Shown here: in pieces, positions 10,934 to 23,600 of the stretch
Numbering within the stretch: the first letter of the stretch is position 1
How the letters are laid out: each line of letters opens with the position of its first letter
Source of the DNA: Filosporella fistucella
Taxonomy: Eukaryota > Ascomycota > Leotiomycetes > Helotiales
Length of the DNA stretch: 64,000 nucleotides
Assembly (NCBI GenBank): GCA_030077755.1
Contig: JAQJZZ010000019.1
Location: 756,501-820,500 of the forward strand
Direction: 5' to 3'
Notes under the pieces: generated by a model
What the model saw: only the letters and a program-made list of their open reading frames with translations
What the model was told of the DNA's origin: nothing
Database searches by the model: none
Position numbers and translations under genes: made by a program

Positions 10934-12393
10934 TTCTTCGATTCTCTCCTCAAACCCAAAAATAACCTCACAATCTGAACGCCCCCGCCTATACCCTCGC
11001 CATCTCAACTTTTCCTAATTCCAGATTCAAATCCCGCGCCATCTCCTTCCCCAAAGCCCATTTTCAAAGACCGGGTTAACAGAGCCAAGAGAATATATCT
11101 GCACCGAGCACAAATCACGATCTGAACCCAGGATGTTGTGTTCTTACTAAGCATCGCGAAGAATATCGAAAACGCCACAGCTGTGCAACAACACATACAA
11201 TTAGGTTTTCAAACGGCGAATGTGTGCGGCTGAGCTTATGTCAACGTTAGGTATCCGGCTTGGGGTTAGCGCTGACTCATCAGGCACAGCTGCAACTGTT
11301 GTATTTGCCTGGGGTAGGCTTTATACGCACGTAGCTGAGAGTTTTCATCGTGGTAGGGCTGACGAATAGGGGGCATTTGAGTTTCTCCGAGGACTTTAGG
11401 AGCTAATTAGGAATATGAATAGAAGCCAAGATATTTCTTTGCCCACTTTTCGCGGCCGCTGAATGAGAGCATCAACGCCCTCGACTTGACGATAGAGTCA
11501 TGGAGTACATATTTGAAATAAAAAAGAGGTGCACGATCACTCCCTGAGAGGCAAGTCCCAACGGCCGATGTGACACTTTAACGCATTATACGGACGTATG
11601 CACATGAGAAGGAATGGAAACCGAGGCTGCCTAGGCTCAGTCCTTGTTATTGAACTCGACGTCTACAATGGATGTTGCAGAGTGACATCTGATTTACCTC
11701 TCGGCCGATAGGAAGGAGTCAACAATGTATAAAGTTGGTGATCCTTGTCCAGTCAACGTGTGGAACATGAGCCCACTTGGGCAGAGAAGAAACGCTAGAT
11801 GTGGAAACGAAGAAATCAGCAAGGTAGAATTGCACAATAATAGCAAAATTGAGGTAATGATAGATTACAGCCTACTTTGAATCTCCCTCTTGTCCAAGAG
11901 AGGGAAATTCTTCGGAAGACATGACGAGCCAGGCAATATTTCCCTCACCTCACCTCACCAAATGGGTCCAGCAGCGAGTATCCCTACGAGAGCACTTTCT
12001 CGGCCCATGTTAAGTATACTGCTTGTAAGTCTTGAACTGTCGAAAACGGAGGGAAGACTTTCAATCATGATTGGGTTTGTGGGTACTGATACAATAGTGC
12101 AAAATATTTCCTCGCCAACACTTCGCAATTATGTTGAGCAATTGCGAGTAAAACCCATATTCAAAGATGAAAAATTGGTCATGCTACCGTCAGCATTGAA
12201 AATATCCACCCGCGCTGGCACTTTCATTCACCCAGTCGTAGCTATAGAGCCACTCACGGTGAACAGCCCGGGAGGTCAGGCATGAGAGACTGATTCTACA
12301 AGCGGCTAACCAAATATTCTGGGGTCGTCAAATGTTCTCAATCGAGATCGTACCTGATGTCATGTTGAAATCTCTCCAAGCATCCCGTTCTTC
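10934..12393. other. Intergenic region between lectin and MFS genes
   Basis: A 131-codon plus-strand open frame at 11890..12285 has no recognisable domain and I do not call it. A Not I-like GCGGCCGC sits near 11453. Nothing else recognised. Confidence 0.5.
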
Positions 12394-14339
12394 TCAAGAA
12401 CTTCGCTTCCCAAACGGCTCAAATGGAAACGCAATAGCAACACCCGCCATAGCGATGTAAAGCGCTGCACAAATATAGATCGGAATCGAGGTGGTGGTAT
12501 CAGCGTATGTAGCAATAACCGCTGACAATATACCCATGATGCGATTACAAGCCACAGCAACACCATTTCCAGTAGCTCGATGAGCGGATGGCAAGACCTC
12601 TGGAGTGTATGCGTAAAGAGTGCCATAGTAGATGTTCAAAGTAAACCCGATTGCGCAGCTGAAGCCTACATTCTGAGCTTGGGTCCGAACTTGGGTGTAG
12701 GCGAAGAAGAAAGCCATAGTGACGAGTGCGCCAATCACCATGGTGTATTTTCGTCCAAGATATTTCCAGTTGCACATGTATCCTGCTAACATTGGGCCCT
12801 AGATATTCGTCAGTAAGAGAAATAAGGATACTAATTATCACAGAAGGAACGTACAGGAATACTGCTAATATTGACCAAGGCGTAATTCCTCCAAGTTTCA
12901 TATGGAGATGTCGTGCCGAAGTCTGCTCCACGTGACGCGAGATAACTGCTCAGAAAGACATAGAATAGAGGATAAGCAAGGCCAATGAGTGTCCAGGAGA
13001 GCCAAATCAATACGGTTGACAATCCAATAGTCTTCGTAGCAAAAAGTCCTCGAAAATGGACCGTCAGTTCCGAAATGGAGAGTTTCGACTTTCCGTGAGC
13101 CGAGTGAATGACCCCGCAAGCATCTAACATCTCGACTGTGATAGAACAAGGACGATTATACCTGGCAGCCATCTCCTGAAATCCGCGAACTAGTTCTTCG
13201 TCCTTGCCCTCTCCTAGAAGATACTTCGGAGTCTCTTTAAGACGGATGACGGTTATTCGAGCAACACTCATGACAAAGACAAGAGCACCGCTGGTATACA
13301 TCACATAACGCCAGCCCATGTTCTCTCCCTTGGCACAGGTTGATGTCCTTACACCATTCTCGTCAAACGGGCTTACACAATTCCACTTTGCTTCGGCTGA
13401 TTCAAGATTAGCGACAGATTATGTCATGGGTGTGAGATTTTGTACTCAAGAAACCCCAGGCAATAAAACCTGCAATTGCTTGTCCCAATCCCCACCAAGC
13501 AGCGAGCCAAGCTATGGGAAATTAGACAAAATCTTCCTTTGTTGAGGTTCGGCCACTTACTGAGAACCCACTGCTTGTTTGAGGGAAGGTACTCGATGAA
13601 TACAGTAGTATCCATGATGAGATTACCACCTCCACCAAAACCGAGGAAGGCAATGAATGTTGCAAGAGCCGCCCAATTTGGTGCTGCTCCTGCAACAATG
13701 GTAAAGAATGAACAGATGAAGAGCGAAACATTAAATGCGAAGCGTCTTCCAATTACATCTGCACTCAATCCCCAGAACAAGGCACCAAAAAGCATTCCCA
13801 TGTAGACAGCAATGGTAAGAGCACGTCCGTAGGAAGGTGTAAACTCGTATCCAGCCTGAGTAGCTATAATCGACTGCAAAAGCAGGAGCAGAGAGTCAAC
13901 AGCATATCTGTGACAGCATGTCAGTTTTGGATGGTCGTTCCGTGTCACAGGAAAACTTACCCAAAGCCATTGAGAACAAAAAGCTTCCTGTCTCCTTCTT
14001 AGTACATGAGCTATGTGACAGAGGGAAAAGCGCAACCCCATCACGCATCATCTTACCAGTGATAATTTGTCCAACCAATCTCATCAATGGCCTTACACAT
14101 ATTAGTACTAACACTTAGAATTCGTCGAGGCGCAATTGGTGGGTCGCTTTTGGCCATCTCACATTGTTCACGATATGCATTTTGGCATTGAGAGCGGGAT
14201 CAGTGTCCTGTTGAGCAAGAACGTCTTCCCCATCTCCAACAGAATAGTGATCAGGGATGAATGCCGGCTCCTCGAGTACAGCTTTGTCTCCAGTCTTCTC
14301 CTTGTATCCCCCTAAGCCAGGGCTTGACTTTAAGGACAT
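12394..14339 (-). CDS. MFS transporter, SV2/sugar-transporter type
   Basis: Seven exons (minus strand): 14339..14163, 14091..14057, 13987..13961, 13907..13561, 13511..13446, 13396..12855, 12798..12394. All joins keep frame and give 532 residues. Exons 2, 3 and 5 are very short (35, 27 and 66 nt). The protein has a cytosolic N terminus, then a helix reading AVDSLLLLLQSIIATQ. The MFS motif A follows the second helix as GLSADVIGRRFAFN (about residue 130). A glycine-rich helix (FLGFGGGGNLIMDT) is typical of SV2-like family members. The second half has a long cytosolic loop (KETPKYLLGEGKDEELVRGF) and ends in hydrophobic helices and a basic tail (PFEPFGKRSS). It is a plasma-membrane or vacuolar 12-helix carrier by family. 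The substrate cannot be assigned. The regular EIGW-x-NYHWKLFVLNGFG entry motif supports the short-exon splicing. Confidence 0.85.
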
Positions 14340-15922
14340 GATTATTCGAGTGACTAGAAAGCAAGTTGAGGTTCAAAATGCAGCGTGTAAAAAGCTTCGA
14401 ACAGTAGCAAGAAAAAAAATCGGCAAACAGACTCAAGATATACAATTTATGTAAGCTCGATATGGCAACGATAGGTTATCAACATCATTGGTCCTGGTGA
14501 AACCGATAGCTGTTGCGGGGCATCAAAAAGCTAAGGGTATGCTCGCACATGCTGCCAGTCGACTTTAGGTTGTGCTATCCCGGAATAGACCCATGAACTC
14601 ACGGGATTTGATAGGCTGCCAGATACTCACTGCAGCCACGATGACACGGTAGATATGCCCAGCAACATGGAAATCCTGTCTTGAGCGATAATCCGGTATG
14701 ACAGTGACATTTGCCAACAATTTAGCACATACATCCGGCGTAGAATTTCTTCTCGACCAAACCTTCTTCGAGCAGGTAGTTGCGCACTCGCACTTGCATA
14801 GCACTTTAATCCGGCAAAGTAGCGTATTAGCTCTACAGGCAAACCCAGCGGTCTTTACCCCACTTCTGTCTACCATCGAGCCGACGACAGGGACCCTGAA
14901 TGCTCAATCTTGGCAGGTAGAATGCCATGCTCGGGACAGACAGCATTTTCTTGACCTCGGTCTTCGACTTCGTTGCAGGATAGTTTTACCCGAAGTAACA
15001 AAGCTTCATCCCACTCTTGGTTAGAGATTGATGATTGAAATCTGGATAGATTCAAGGAAATCGCACAAGAAGAAACCGAGAAACGGCCGTTGGAGGCAGC
15101 TCGTAATGGCTCGCTCTATCTCGCGTGACCTCAAGACTGAATTTGATAGTTGGCGGGTGTCTAGTTGTGCATGGGTCGTCCCAAAAAAACGCTGCATCTT
15201 CGTTGAATATGGCGGAATCGAAGCTGCACGTGGAGTGATCATTGGTAAAACTGATGGCCGCAAAAAACGGTCCCGGAGTTACAATCTTTGAGTAGAACTG
15301 ATACGAACATCAGAGCAACTCAACTCGCAGATCCAAGAAATGTGGCAGACCAGTTGATCAACCACAAGTTTCCACTGAACTCAAAGTCTCAAAGTTGATG
15401 GCTTGCGAGGCTTGCATCCGCCTGGCTTTGCTTGCAAATACTGAAATGCCACAGAGCTCAATTAGGCAGGTGAGTAGATGACAAGAAGGTAATGTATTAG
15501 ATTATCAAAAGTCTGAATAGTTACGGAGGCCGGTGGCTAGAAAGGTCCAGACGCCGACCAGTGATTATCGAGATGAGGGAAGCTGGTAGACGCCGGATGG
15601 AGAAAATGTGAACCGGCCCCATCTGCAGTTGGAGTTGACTTGGTCGTGTGATGACTAAGCCTTTTGACCCACATGTGAATGTCAACAGCTTTTCCAACTT
15701 CAACTTGCCACAATACGGCATAACATCAACTAACTATGCACTTGGCCGTTCACCTGTGCGCATACACCTTTTAGCAATATCTAATACGTGATACACGCAC
15801 ATTTTTCAAACGAAGCATTAATCAGACAAGTGGAAGCGCAGGATCCTGAGAAGCTTCAGCTCGATAGTTCAATGGAACAACCCGCTTGAGAGCTTGCGCT
15901 GCAGCTCAAACCTCATCAAACT
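14340..15922. other. Divergent intergenic region, no supported gene
   Basis: The shared promoter region of the MFS gene (minus) and DLT1 (plus). Several 60-108-codon open frames on both strands between 14565 and 15291 overlap and lack recognisable domains. Confidence 0.5.
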
Positions 15923-17260
15923 ATGTCGCGGAAGCGACATGTCATCTTTCGATGGTTCTATAGAGGATTCTTTGGCTTCCTTGGTATCGTCCTACTCATT
16001 CTCATCATAATCCCCCCAGCAGATGCGATTCAACAATCTCTCAGCAACAATCAACTTCGCTATGTTTTCGTTATTGGCGGCTGCTACGCCATCACCATCG
16101 TTTTCGGGTCGGGCCTCTATCTTACGAGAATGTGGACAAATAGGCAGGCTCTGCGGTTGATACCCAAGAATTATATCCCCATCGAAAAAGGCGAGGTTAG
16201 CAAGAAGGTCAGGAAGATGATAGTCGCCAGTCTTAGCAGAAGTGCTGTAATTGCATGGGACTCTCGACCGCACGTACCTCAGCAACCAGCTACCATCGTC
16301 TCTGAACCGAATAATCGGAACACCATTGTCAAGCCCGCAGAGCTAGATGAAAAGAAGGATAATGGTCATGATGGTGAAGAGAAAACGGCAGAGCAACAGG
16401 AGAAAGGGGAACATACAGTCGCCATACCTCCGCCGCGTCCAGTTTGGGGGGAAATTTCGCATAATGGATGGGCATCACCTACATCACCAGACCTGCCAAA
16501 TCTCCAATACATTACAGTTATTCTCGAGCTACCACATCTGATCGAAGCTAGGGCAGTCTCGCTGGCGCCAGCCGATGCCACTTCGACGACTGAGCCGCCA
16601 ATGCCTGATATACGAGCAGTTGATTTGCTACAAAGACCAGCCGCGATGGGGCTGCGAGAATATATTGGTCACCTGAGCAGTGTTGGAATACTTCAAGCTG
16701 GAAATGCAGCTACAGAATTTTTGGCCGCGTATGAATATGCAAGATTCTCAGACCGACCTCTGAGCGAACCTGAATTTCGGGATCTCATGAAGCAGTTTGC
16801 TGAACTGCTCAGAAACATGAATCCGCTCAGTCCCGCTATGCTGACCAGCCTAGAAGTCGACGATTCTGAGAGTGATATCGATGATGACGGATCATCCTCA
16901 ACAACTCCAATTACTCCACGGAGTAGGTCTTCGGTGTCTTCGCGCAGTATCATCAGCAGAAGTGGTAGTGAAGGAACAATACGGACAGCTCCATCTAGAA
17001 GGACCGGTACGCACACTGTGCAGTCTAATCGTACGCAAGAATTCAGCACTGCTCCAGCAACCCCAAGAAGTAAGAAGCGGGTCATCTCAAGATCGCCGAG
17101 TATCAATAGCTTTGCGCAAAGCAGGCGGCCTTACAATGGGAGTAATAGTTCTTCAAGTGAGAGTCTGAGGTCAACTAGTCAGAATAGTGTGATCAGGTTG
17201 AATAGGAATACCGGGGAGGGTCATCTGCCCTACTTCCTGGATATACCCGGAGCTGCGTAG
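15923..17260 (+). CDS. dlt1: DLT1-family membrane protein (defect at low temperature protein 1)
   Basis: A single exon of 445 residues. Two N-terminal membrane helices are evident: FFGFLGIVLLILIIIPPADA (about residues 16-35) and a second around FVIGGCYAITIVFGSGLYL (about 49-67). They are followed by the conserved stretch RMWTNRQALRLIPKNYIPIE and a cytosolic domain with GEISHNGWASPTSPDLPNLQ and a region resembling GLREYIGHLSSVGIL. This arrangement matches the fungal Dlt1 family, named for growth at low temperature in yeast; its molecular role is unknown. The C-terminal ~150 residues are Ser/Thr/Arg-rich and disordered. It is longer than the yeast protein because of this tail. The start at the first ATG just precedes the first helix. 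Confidence 0.85.
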   Translation: MSRKRHVIFRWFYRGFFGFLGIVLLILIIIPPADAIQQSLSNNQLRYVFVIGGCYAITIVFGSGLYLTRMWTNRQALRLIPKNYIPIEKGEVSKKVRKMIVASLSRSAVIAWDSRPHVPQQPATIVSEPNNRNTIVKPAELDEKKDNGHDGEEKTAEQQEKGEHTVAIPPPRPVWGEISHNGWASPTSPDLPNLQYITVILELPHLIEARAVSLAPADATSTTEPPMPDIRAVDLLQRPAAMGLREYIGHLSSVGILQAGNAATEFLAAYEYARFSDRPLSEPEFRDLMKQFAELLRNMNPLSPAMLTSLEVDDSESDIDDDGSSSTTPITPRSRSSVSSRSIISRSGSEGTIRTAPSRRTGTHTVQSNRTQEFSTAPATPRSKKRVISRSPSINSFAQSRRPYNGSNSSSSESLRSTSQNSVIRLNRNTGEGHLPYFLDIPGAA

Positions 17261-17586
17261 GAGGATCCTTTGCGCTCTATGCTTTTTGAATTGCGGTTAG
17301 CGAGGAGTTCTGGATACCGGGATGGCATGAATCATGGGCATTGGTTATGGTATATTGTAATGTTGAATGATAATGTTGATTCTCAATGGCCAGGCTGTAC
17401 TTTTGATATCTATTAAAATCAGTGTGGTTCTCTGCCTTTTATTTTTCTGTCTTTTTATTTCATAATCTGGATTTATGGTTGATAGAGGCACCCGGCTTAG
17501 TAGCTGTTTACCATCATTCCTAGAAAAGTTGTTGCACTCCTCTCCGACAGCTGCTCACCCCAGCCGCCTGCCTCCTGCAGGAAGCT
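17261..17586. other. 3' flank of DLT1
   Basis: AT-rich presumed 3' UTR and spacer up to the tandem array; no gene seen. Confidence 0.5.
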
Positions 17587-17716
17587 GCTAGGCCCAATCC
17601 AGCCTGTCACGTCCAATGGAGAGGCTAGGCCCAATTCAGCCTGTCACGCCCAATGGAGAAGCTAGGCCCAATCTAGCCTGTCACCTCCGATGGAGAGGCT
17701 AGGCTCAATCCAGCCT
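17587..17716. repeat. 37-bp tandem array, about 3.5 copies
   Basis: Units begin with GCTAGG(C/T)(C/T)CAAT at 17587, 17624, 17661 and 17698 (the last partial). Each 37-bp unit continues through CAGCCTGTCAC to CAATGGAGA with a few substitutions. The last partial unit runs directly into the left end of the inverted-repeat element at 17706. Each unit contains a copy of that element's terminal sequence (CAATCCAGCCT, with one mismatch in some units). Confidence 0.85.
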
Positions 17717-17941
17717 CACCGACAATTGTGTTGTGAGATGCGACGAAAGGGTATCGACTCAAACTACCAGCACATTTTGTTGAAGCTACCAGCACGCAAA
17801 CGAAGCACGTTTCTACATGAGTTATTTACCCAAAATCACCTGGAAAATGCGGGTGTTAATCAGGGGGTTAAGGGCTTATGGCTGGTAGCTTTTTCAACAA
17901 GTGTAGGTAGCTTTAGGTGAAGCCGACGAAAGGCTGGATTG
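17706..17941. mobile_element. MITE-like non-coding inverted-repeat element
   Basis: The left terminus CAATCCAGCCT (17706..17716) is matched by its exact reverse complement AGGCTGGATTG at 17931..17941. A sub-terminal pair, AGCTACCAGC at 17784..17793 and GCTGGTAGCT at 17881..17890, extends the symmetry with an adjacent TTGTTGAA/TTCAACAA match and an imperfect outer repeat of the CTACC motif. The 236-bp span has no convincing coding capacity. The size and nested inverted repeats fit a miniature inverted-repeat element. No clear target-site duplication is visible, so mobility is inferred only. Confidence 0.5.
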
Positions 17942-18454
17942 AAATTTGCAAAAGCTTTTTGATTGGTTCCCCCAGACTATCTAGCTTCAGCCTGGCTAAC
18001 CGGTTCACAAGGCTGAAACGTGGGGGTGAAAGCTTCCGATTCAAACAGGATCCGTACAGAGTTCAAACTTTACGTCGCACCGAAGAAACATTTCCAAAAA
18101 TCACATAAGCCTCCCAAAGAAATCCCGAACTCTGCAGTCCTCTTTCTGTTTACCAGTCTTGGCGCTCCCTGTATTACCACCCCAACTACCTCATCGTCAA
18201 CATCACCCCTCTCATCTCTCCGCGAGTCGATTGCACACACATCAATGCATCGCTATCATATATAGATGGCATAAGCAGCTTGATATCAAGCTTCGTCGAA
18301 TGTCCAGTCTAAATAAAGACTAGTGTCTCGCCTACACCCGTTAGCTCATTGTCTATATCTACTTCCAAATGACATACCTCTCTCTTCTGCGTGATCACTT
18401 ATATATATAACCTCTGTTATACCTTTATATCAAACATCATTAACGTTCCTCGTC
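17942..18454. other. Spacer between the MITE-like element and the small gene
   Basis: Contains a further short inverted repeat (TTCAGCCT / AGGCTGAA, about 17986..18016) that resembles the neighbouring element ends. No gene supported. Confidence 0.4.
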
Positions 18455-18798
18455 TCACTTCTTGTTTATAACCTTCTCCAAGGCATCAAGTTGAGCCGCC
18501 ATAGCGCTGGTGTGAGCAGCGACGCTCTGTTGATCTGTATTGTATTGATATCGAGGCTGAGAGTTGTCCCTATGGAAGTGGTACAAAGCCATGCGTTGAT
18601 GGTAGTAGGATGCGTTGTCATTTGAGGTAGATGAAGTGGTGGAGGGAGAGGTGGAGTTGGATAGATATCGAGCGTCACTGAGTGCTGTTAGTACCGTTCC
18701 GCTGTTCTGTCTGTCGTGCAAGTATATATAGCTCCATATAAAGTAGACACGTACCATGATCCATGCGTCGCGCATGTTGAAGAGGGATAGGAAGACAT
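18455..18798 (-). CDS. Small spliced hypothetical protein, 88 aa
   Basis: Exons 18798..18755 and 18677..18455. The donor is G|GTACGT. A perfect TACTAAC branch point sits just before the CTCAG acceptor, and the join is phase 2. The product starts MSSYPSSTCATHGSCDARYL, passes through a Ser/Thr-rich stretch, and ends in SVAAHTSAMAAQLDALEKVI plus NKK, which looks like an amphipathic helix. A centre of His/Tyr/Gln residues (YYHQRMALYHFHRD) precedes it. No signal peptide or membrane segment. I do not recognise it. Support comes from the strong intron signals and the reading frame continuing cleanly across the splice; length alone would not support it. The alternative unspliced 132-codon frame would start at 18853 and read through the intron. 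Confidence 0.55.
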
Positions 18799-20406
18799 AT
18801 TCAGTTGTATATAAAAAAAAATTGGTATGAATTGAATGAACGTGGAGTAACACGTGATGATGCGGGGGTAAATTGATGATGGCGGAGTTTGGAGGAAGTA
18901 TGAGAACCGTATTGTGAGTTGCGAGATGGATTGATGAACAGCTGATGAAATATATCTTTGGGGGAAATTCTAAAGACTTTATATTTCGACGCGCGAGGCA
19001 GAGCCAGAGCTCACGAAATGGTGCGCATTCGATAATAGTTTTTTACATTTGCGGACGCCAAAAATCGTAGACATATCATCTGCGGAAACTTGACCAGGGT
19101 GCGGCGATGCAGATGGACTTGGCGCTCAACGATTCATATGAGTGGCTAGCCACGAGTCGGAACGGCCATTCCTCCTTGTTTTTCCCTTGGTTCCGAACAA
19201 CAACCTTACGGAGGGGTATACCTTGGTCACCTTTGACCTTCTCAGCCACCTTCTCAGCCGTGTCTCCAGTGCCTCGCCAATTACAGAGTTATCAAGCCTG
19301 GGTGGCCGTCATCCTCCCCTAATCCCATTTGTTCCCACTTCCTAGTCCTACTTTGCTCTACTTTACTCTTGCTCTCCGCCCGATCCATCATGTTCATGTT
19401 TTCCTATCTCAAGGCAAGCCATTACATAGGTATCCATCAGGGGTCGCTCCCAAACCACCCCAAATTGTCAGATTGCCTGAGACCTGAACCCACCTTGACA
19501 GGCATTGTTCGGCATTGATGAGCGGGGGTGAAGGGATTCTCTCAGAATGGTTCTGGGTATGTCTGGTCAGTCCGCTACGAGCACTCACGTTTGAGACGCT
19601 TGGATGGTCCTTTCCAAAATTCATCATCCCATCATCCCATCTTCCACCTCTTCCACCTCTTCCCATCCCAGTTCGCGTCCCTGTTGTCCACGCCAGTTTT
19701 GACAGCCCTCCTTCTCCCTGCCACTTTCAGAGCGCCCATTCTTTCTTCCTTCTCTGGTCTGGTCTCTAGCACCCTCCCACGGCTCGGATCTCCATTGCTT
19801 GAATTGCCCAATCTGGTTGTATTTTATCTATGGCACAACCCTTCCTGAAAGTATCTGGCCACATGCATCACTGCTTTCGACAGAAGCTGTCTCGTCCATG
19901 GCGAATCAGTGGTGTACTTGGAGTAAATCTTCAGGCCGTCCATGCTTTTAAATTACTACTCTACGACAATAGAGTTCGCCGGGGTGGCCGGATTAGATAT
20001 GCTTGGTACGAAGAAACGACACTATCGGATCTCTAAATGGCATGAACGTTCACATTTGAGATGAGCATGAGGCAGGTATAGGATGGCAGCATAATGAACT
20101 CGTATAGTCTTTGAGTTGTGAATATAATCAAGCTGAACTGCAGTGAGCGAGGGAATGGTACCTGGGCCAGGCTAACAGGAACCGTTTACTACTACTGCCT
20201 ACCCATGATCCTGTCAACCACCTCCACTTTGATCGTTCTTGCATTATCAATTCCTTGCCCTATACTTAGGTGAGCAACTCTCCCACAACCGTGCAGAGGC
20301 TCTTCTGTCGCTTCTTAGGTCTTCTTCACGGTCCAGGCTGGTCCGGTGGCATGGTGCGCTAGCCGTGACTGGGTGACTCGGTAGTTACTCCGTATGACGA
20401 ATTGTT

Positions 20407-20658
20407 TCATCGCCTCCAGATTTTCGATATTCTCCTTGGTGATCCTCCTCGCTTGATGCAGCTGTGCTCCATTTTCGCCCTCCCTCTCTGCTCAACATGC
20501 AAAGATATCTTCACATTCGTCCCAAGTGCCCGAGCTAGAACACCACTAAGAAGCCCAAAAAATATCCAGATAAGGTAGTTTTGATCGAGAATTGGAGCCA
20601 TGAGTCGTGGTAAATGCTCTCGGAGCAGGAGCCAAAGTTTAGGGGCGAGAAGTGGCAT
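20407..20658 (-). CDS. Possible small ORF with one hydrophobic segment, 83 aa
   Basis: A complete ATG-to-stop frame whose product has the hydrophobic stretch YLIWIFFGLLSGVLARALG at about residues 28-46, then a basic tail. No intron, promoter or homology evidence supports translation. It is listed because it is the most membrane-protein-like frame in the gene-poor region; chance remains the likelier explanation. Confidence 0.2.
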   Translation of the reverse strand: MPLLAPKLWLLLREHLPRLMAPILDQNYLIWIFFGLLSGVLARALGTNVKISLHVEQRGRAKMEHSCIKRGGSPRRISKIWRR

Positions 20659-23600
20659 TAGGCGTATAGGAGAGACTAGTTGATTATAAGTTACTAGTTC
20701 CTACAGGCATTGGCGTTCGTCTACCGAAGGGTTTTGGTGTAGCTGGACGGATGTGGAAAATTGATGTAGAATTGGAGGAGATACCGGGGAGTTTAGATGG
20801 TATGAGTGGCGTCATGGGGAAGTGGTGTAGGGAGATTTCCAGCGGGCGAATCTACCAGGATAAGCCACTTACCTGCAAATACCCTCATGCATTCAAACTG
20901 CGGAGTGCACATATCCGATAGAGCTGGGAAAGGCTGATGAGTATTGAGAATTTTCTATACGTATGTAGTTTGTTTTAGCAACGTGCAAGGAAGGCCGCAA
21001 AAAGGAGAGTTGGTGCTCAAGCCAGGCGGTGAACAGGGTGAGGCAAGACTCAGCAACTGGGTTTCTCGCAAACTGTTGACACGGATTTTGAGAATCGTGT
21101 CACGGAACATAAGAAATGTGGTTGACTTTGGGAGATTTTTTTTCGACCTTGGCGAATACGATTTACTAACGAGGTAAGGATAACTCGAGATTTTGCAGGG
21201 ACCACTACTATCGCTCATCCTTATAAATTGGAAACCCCGGAAAGCCTCTAAGAATCATTGCTAGATAATAGTATAACTGGTTTTGTCAAAGCTTCCAAAG
21301 TTATTAACCTCAATGATTCCGATTTTGGGAATTGGCCGGCAAAGCTTGAGTTTGGGATCTTATTGCCGCTTAACGAGGTCTGTTCTGTGTCTAACTAGTG
21401 CGCCTCTATAAACACGATCACCACCAGGATCCTCGCGAAACTGAGGTGGGGTGGACGATCAACATGACGTCTTGGCTCTGAGGCTCGCGAGGGCAGATGA
21501 CATGGGTCGATCGAACGCAACATCGAAATTTCGGTTTTGGGCATTTGCTCTGCTCTCGCTGGAGGGTCATGGTGGAGGTGGAGGGAAGCGTGGAGATCCT
21601 GATGGTGGCGAAAAAAGAGGGAAGTGTGGTGGAGGTGCATCATTATGGGATCGCAACACTACCATTGTTCAGGGGACGAGGCGTGTACTGGGTTATTTTG
21701 CAAACTCAAGGGGGACTAAAGGGGTGAAGAACAGTTGACAGTTGACGGGCGCCCACGACTCCACACTGAGACCTTGATCCAGCCACAAAATCCGTGACCG
21801 TCAGCGATGTGTTTATGCTTACCCAGGCAGACAAGGGCCCAGGGAAGGTGGATGGGAAAACGTTGGGTTGGCCGAGTAAATCATTGCAGGGAGACTGCGC
21901 CAGGGAGCTTGTTCAAGGCTGGCGGGAGGATGCGGTGGAGAAAGAAGATGGTGGAGGATGGGCTAGTTGGTAGTGGGTATGCGGACCCCAGGGAGTTGTG
22001 ATGGTGCGCCGAGGAAAGATATAGATGCACTGGGTACTTGTCAACTCTCTTTCTTCAGAAACCGTATCGATCTATCAATTAAACTGATGTGAGTTAGGGA
22101 GAAAATATCCAACATGCAATACTTCGTACATGTCCTGTAGATTATGAACGGGGGAGGCATGTGTAAAGTGCAAACCGTAATTCCATAGTTGTAAGCTGCT
22201 GCAATGAACATCGATGAACCTTTCTTAGCTTGACAGATACCAGTTGACTGCCGAAAAGTGGATACATAGAATGGCAATTAAGAAAACATCATTCTGGTTA
22301 GGACGATATGCCCCGAAGGCTTGACGGGTTGGAGACGCAGGACAAAAGACGTTTTAGGTTTAGTACATTCTTGTAATGCTGGAGTCAATCCATCAAATCG
22401 TGTTTCAAACGTGGATTTCACCAACCCGTTGCAGTGAGCCCACAGTATTCGCAGAAGGACAAGGATGGGTGTGGAGGTATGTTATTTTGGGAATGTCTGG
22501 TCCAGATGGTGGTTGTGTTACTGATAAGAAGTGCTAGCGAAGGCGGCAGACTCCAACTGACTCACGGTCAGAAAGGGCCGTTTTCGACGCCGGAAATCTT
22601 GGCCGAATCGTGGAAGGGAGCGTGCTAGAAATCAAACTAGCGAGGGAAGAAAGCATGGGCGCTGAAAATGGGCATGGAGAGCTGTCAAGTGGCGAACAGA
22701 GATGGAGAGGATTCCAAAAGAATATGAACACAGAAAAGGTATATACCGGTGCAAGAAGGAATTCAGCATCTTATCACAAAAGCCAAGAAGTCTTTGAAAT
22801 CTTCTTCTTTCGCACACAAACTTGTCTTCCGCGTCCGGACTTGAGTTTGTCTCGAGCTCTTGTCTCATTATAGAGGGGTGGTTAGCTGGGACGATTCCCA
22901 AATTCAAAGAATTCTCATACTGCCGTCCACCACAGAACCATACATGTCTGCATATACAATCGAAGCTTCTTAAACCGAGGCTTTGAATTTGACTACTCAT
23001 TCCCGTAATTCCATCATCGCATGTTAGGCCATTCTGGCTTTGACCTGCCCCCGATTAATGTTCGAGTGTGTTAAGAGAACTGGACATGCGACATAGCAGA
23101 ATCTGCAACAAAGTATTAGAGGACTCGAAATTTCAGACGAAATTTTGTTTGGAAGCAAAAATTTCGGTAAGATCCTTGACTTCAGGGACATTATCAAAGA
23201 GAGTGACTCTGTGGCTATTCCCTGTACATGCCAGACGAATCATGGATAGTGATGTTCTTGTCCTCTTGCTTCGGACCCTGGACGGTACCGCCAAGCTGCA
23301 TAATGCCAGCTACCACTCTTCTTCCTCACGACCCATTCCACTTCCTGTGCTACCCTTGTTTCACAGACCTAAGGAAGCGAGGAAGGACACTCCACCAGGG
23401 CTGGTGGGAAGGTGCCTTAAAAGATCCTCACCTCCCGCTCAATAAACGCTTCAGCGCTTGCATCTGGCTGCTACCTACTTCTTGAACCGATTCCTCGCTA
23501 GTCAGCCTCATCAAGAATGTGGGCTAGCATCCTTGTGTTTCCAAAACAGATCACCTCTCCAGACACTGGAAAACCACCACACTCATACCATATCCGGATA

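Noticed and set aside
11890..12285. 131-codon open frame as a gene
   Set aside because: No domain, no intron signals and no compositional support; chance open frames of this size are common here.
14565..15291. Overlapping open frames as a transporter-linked small gene
   Set aside because: Frames on both strands compete and none shows a recognisable domain.
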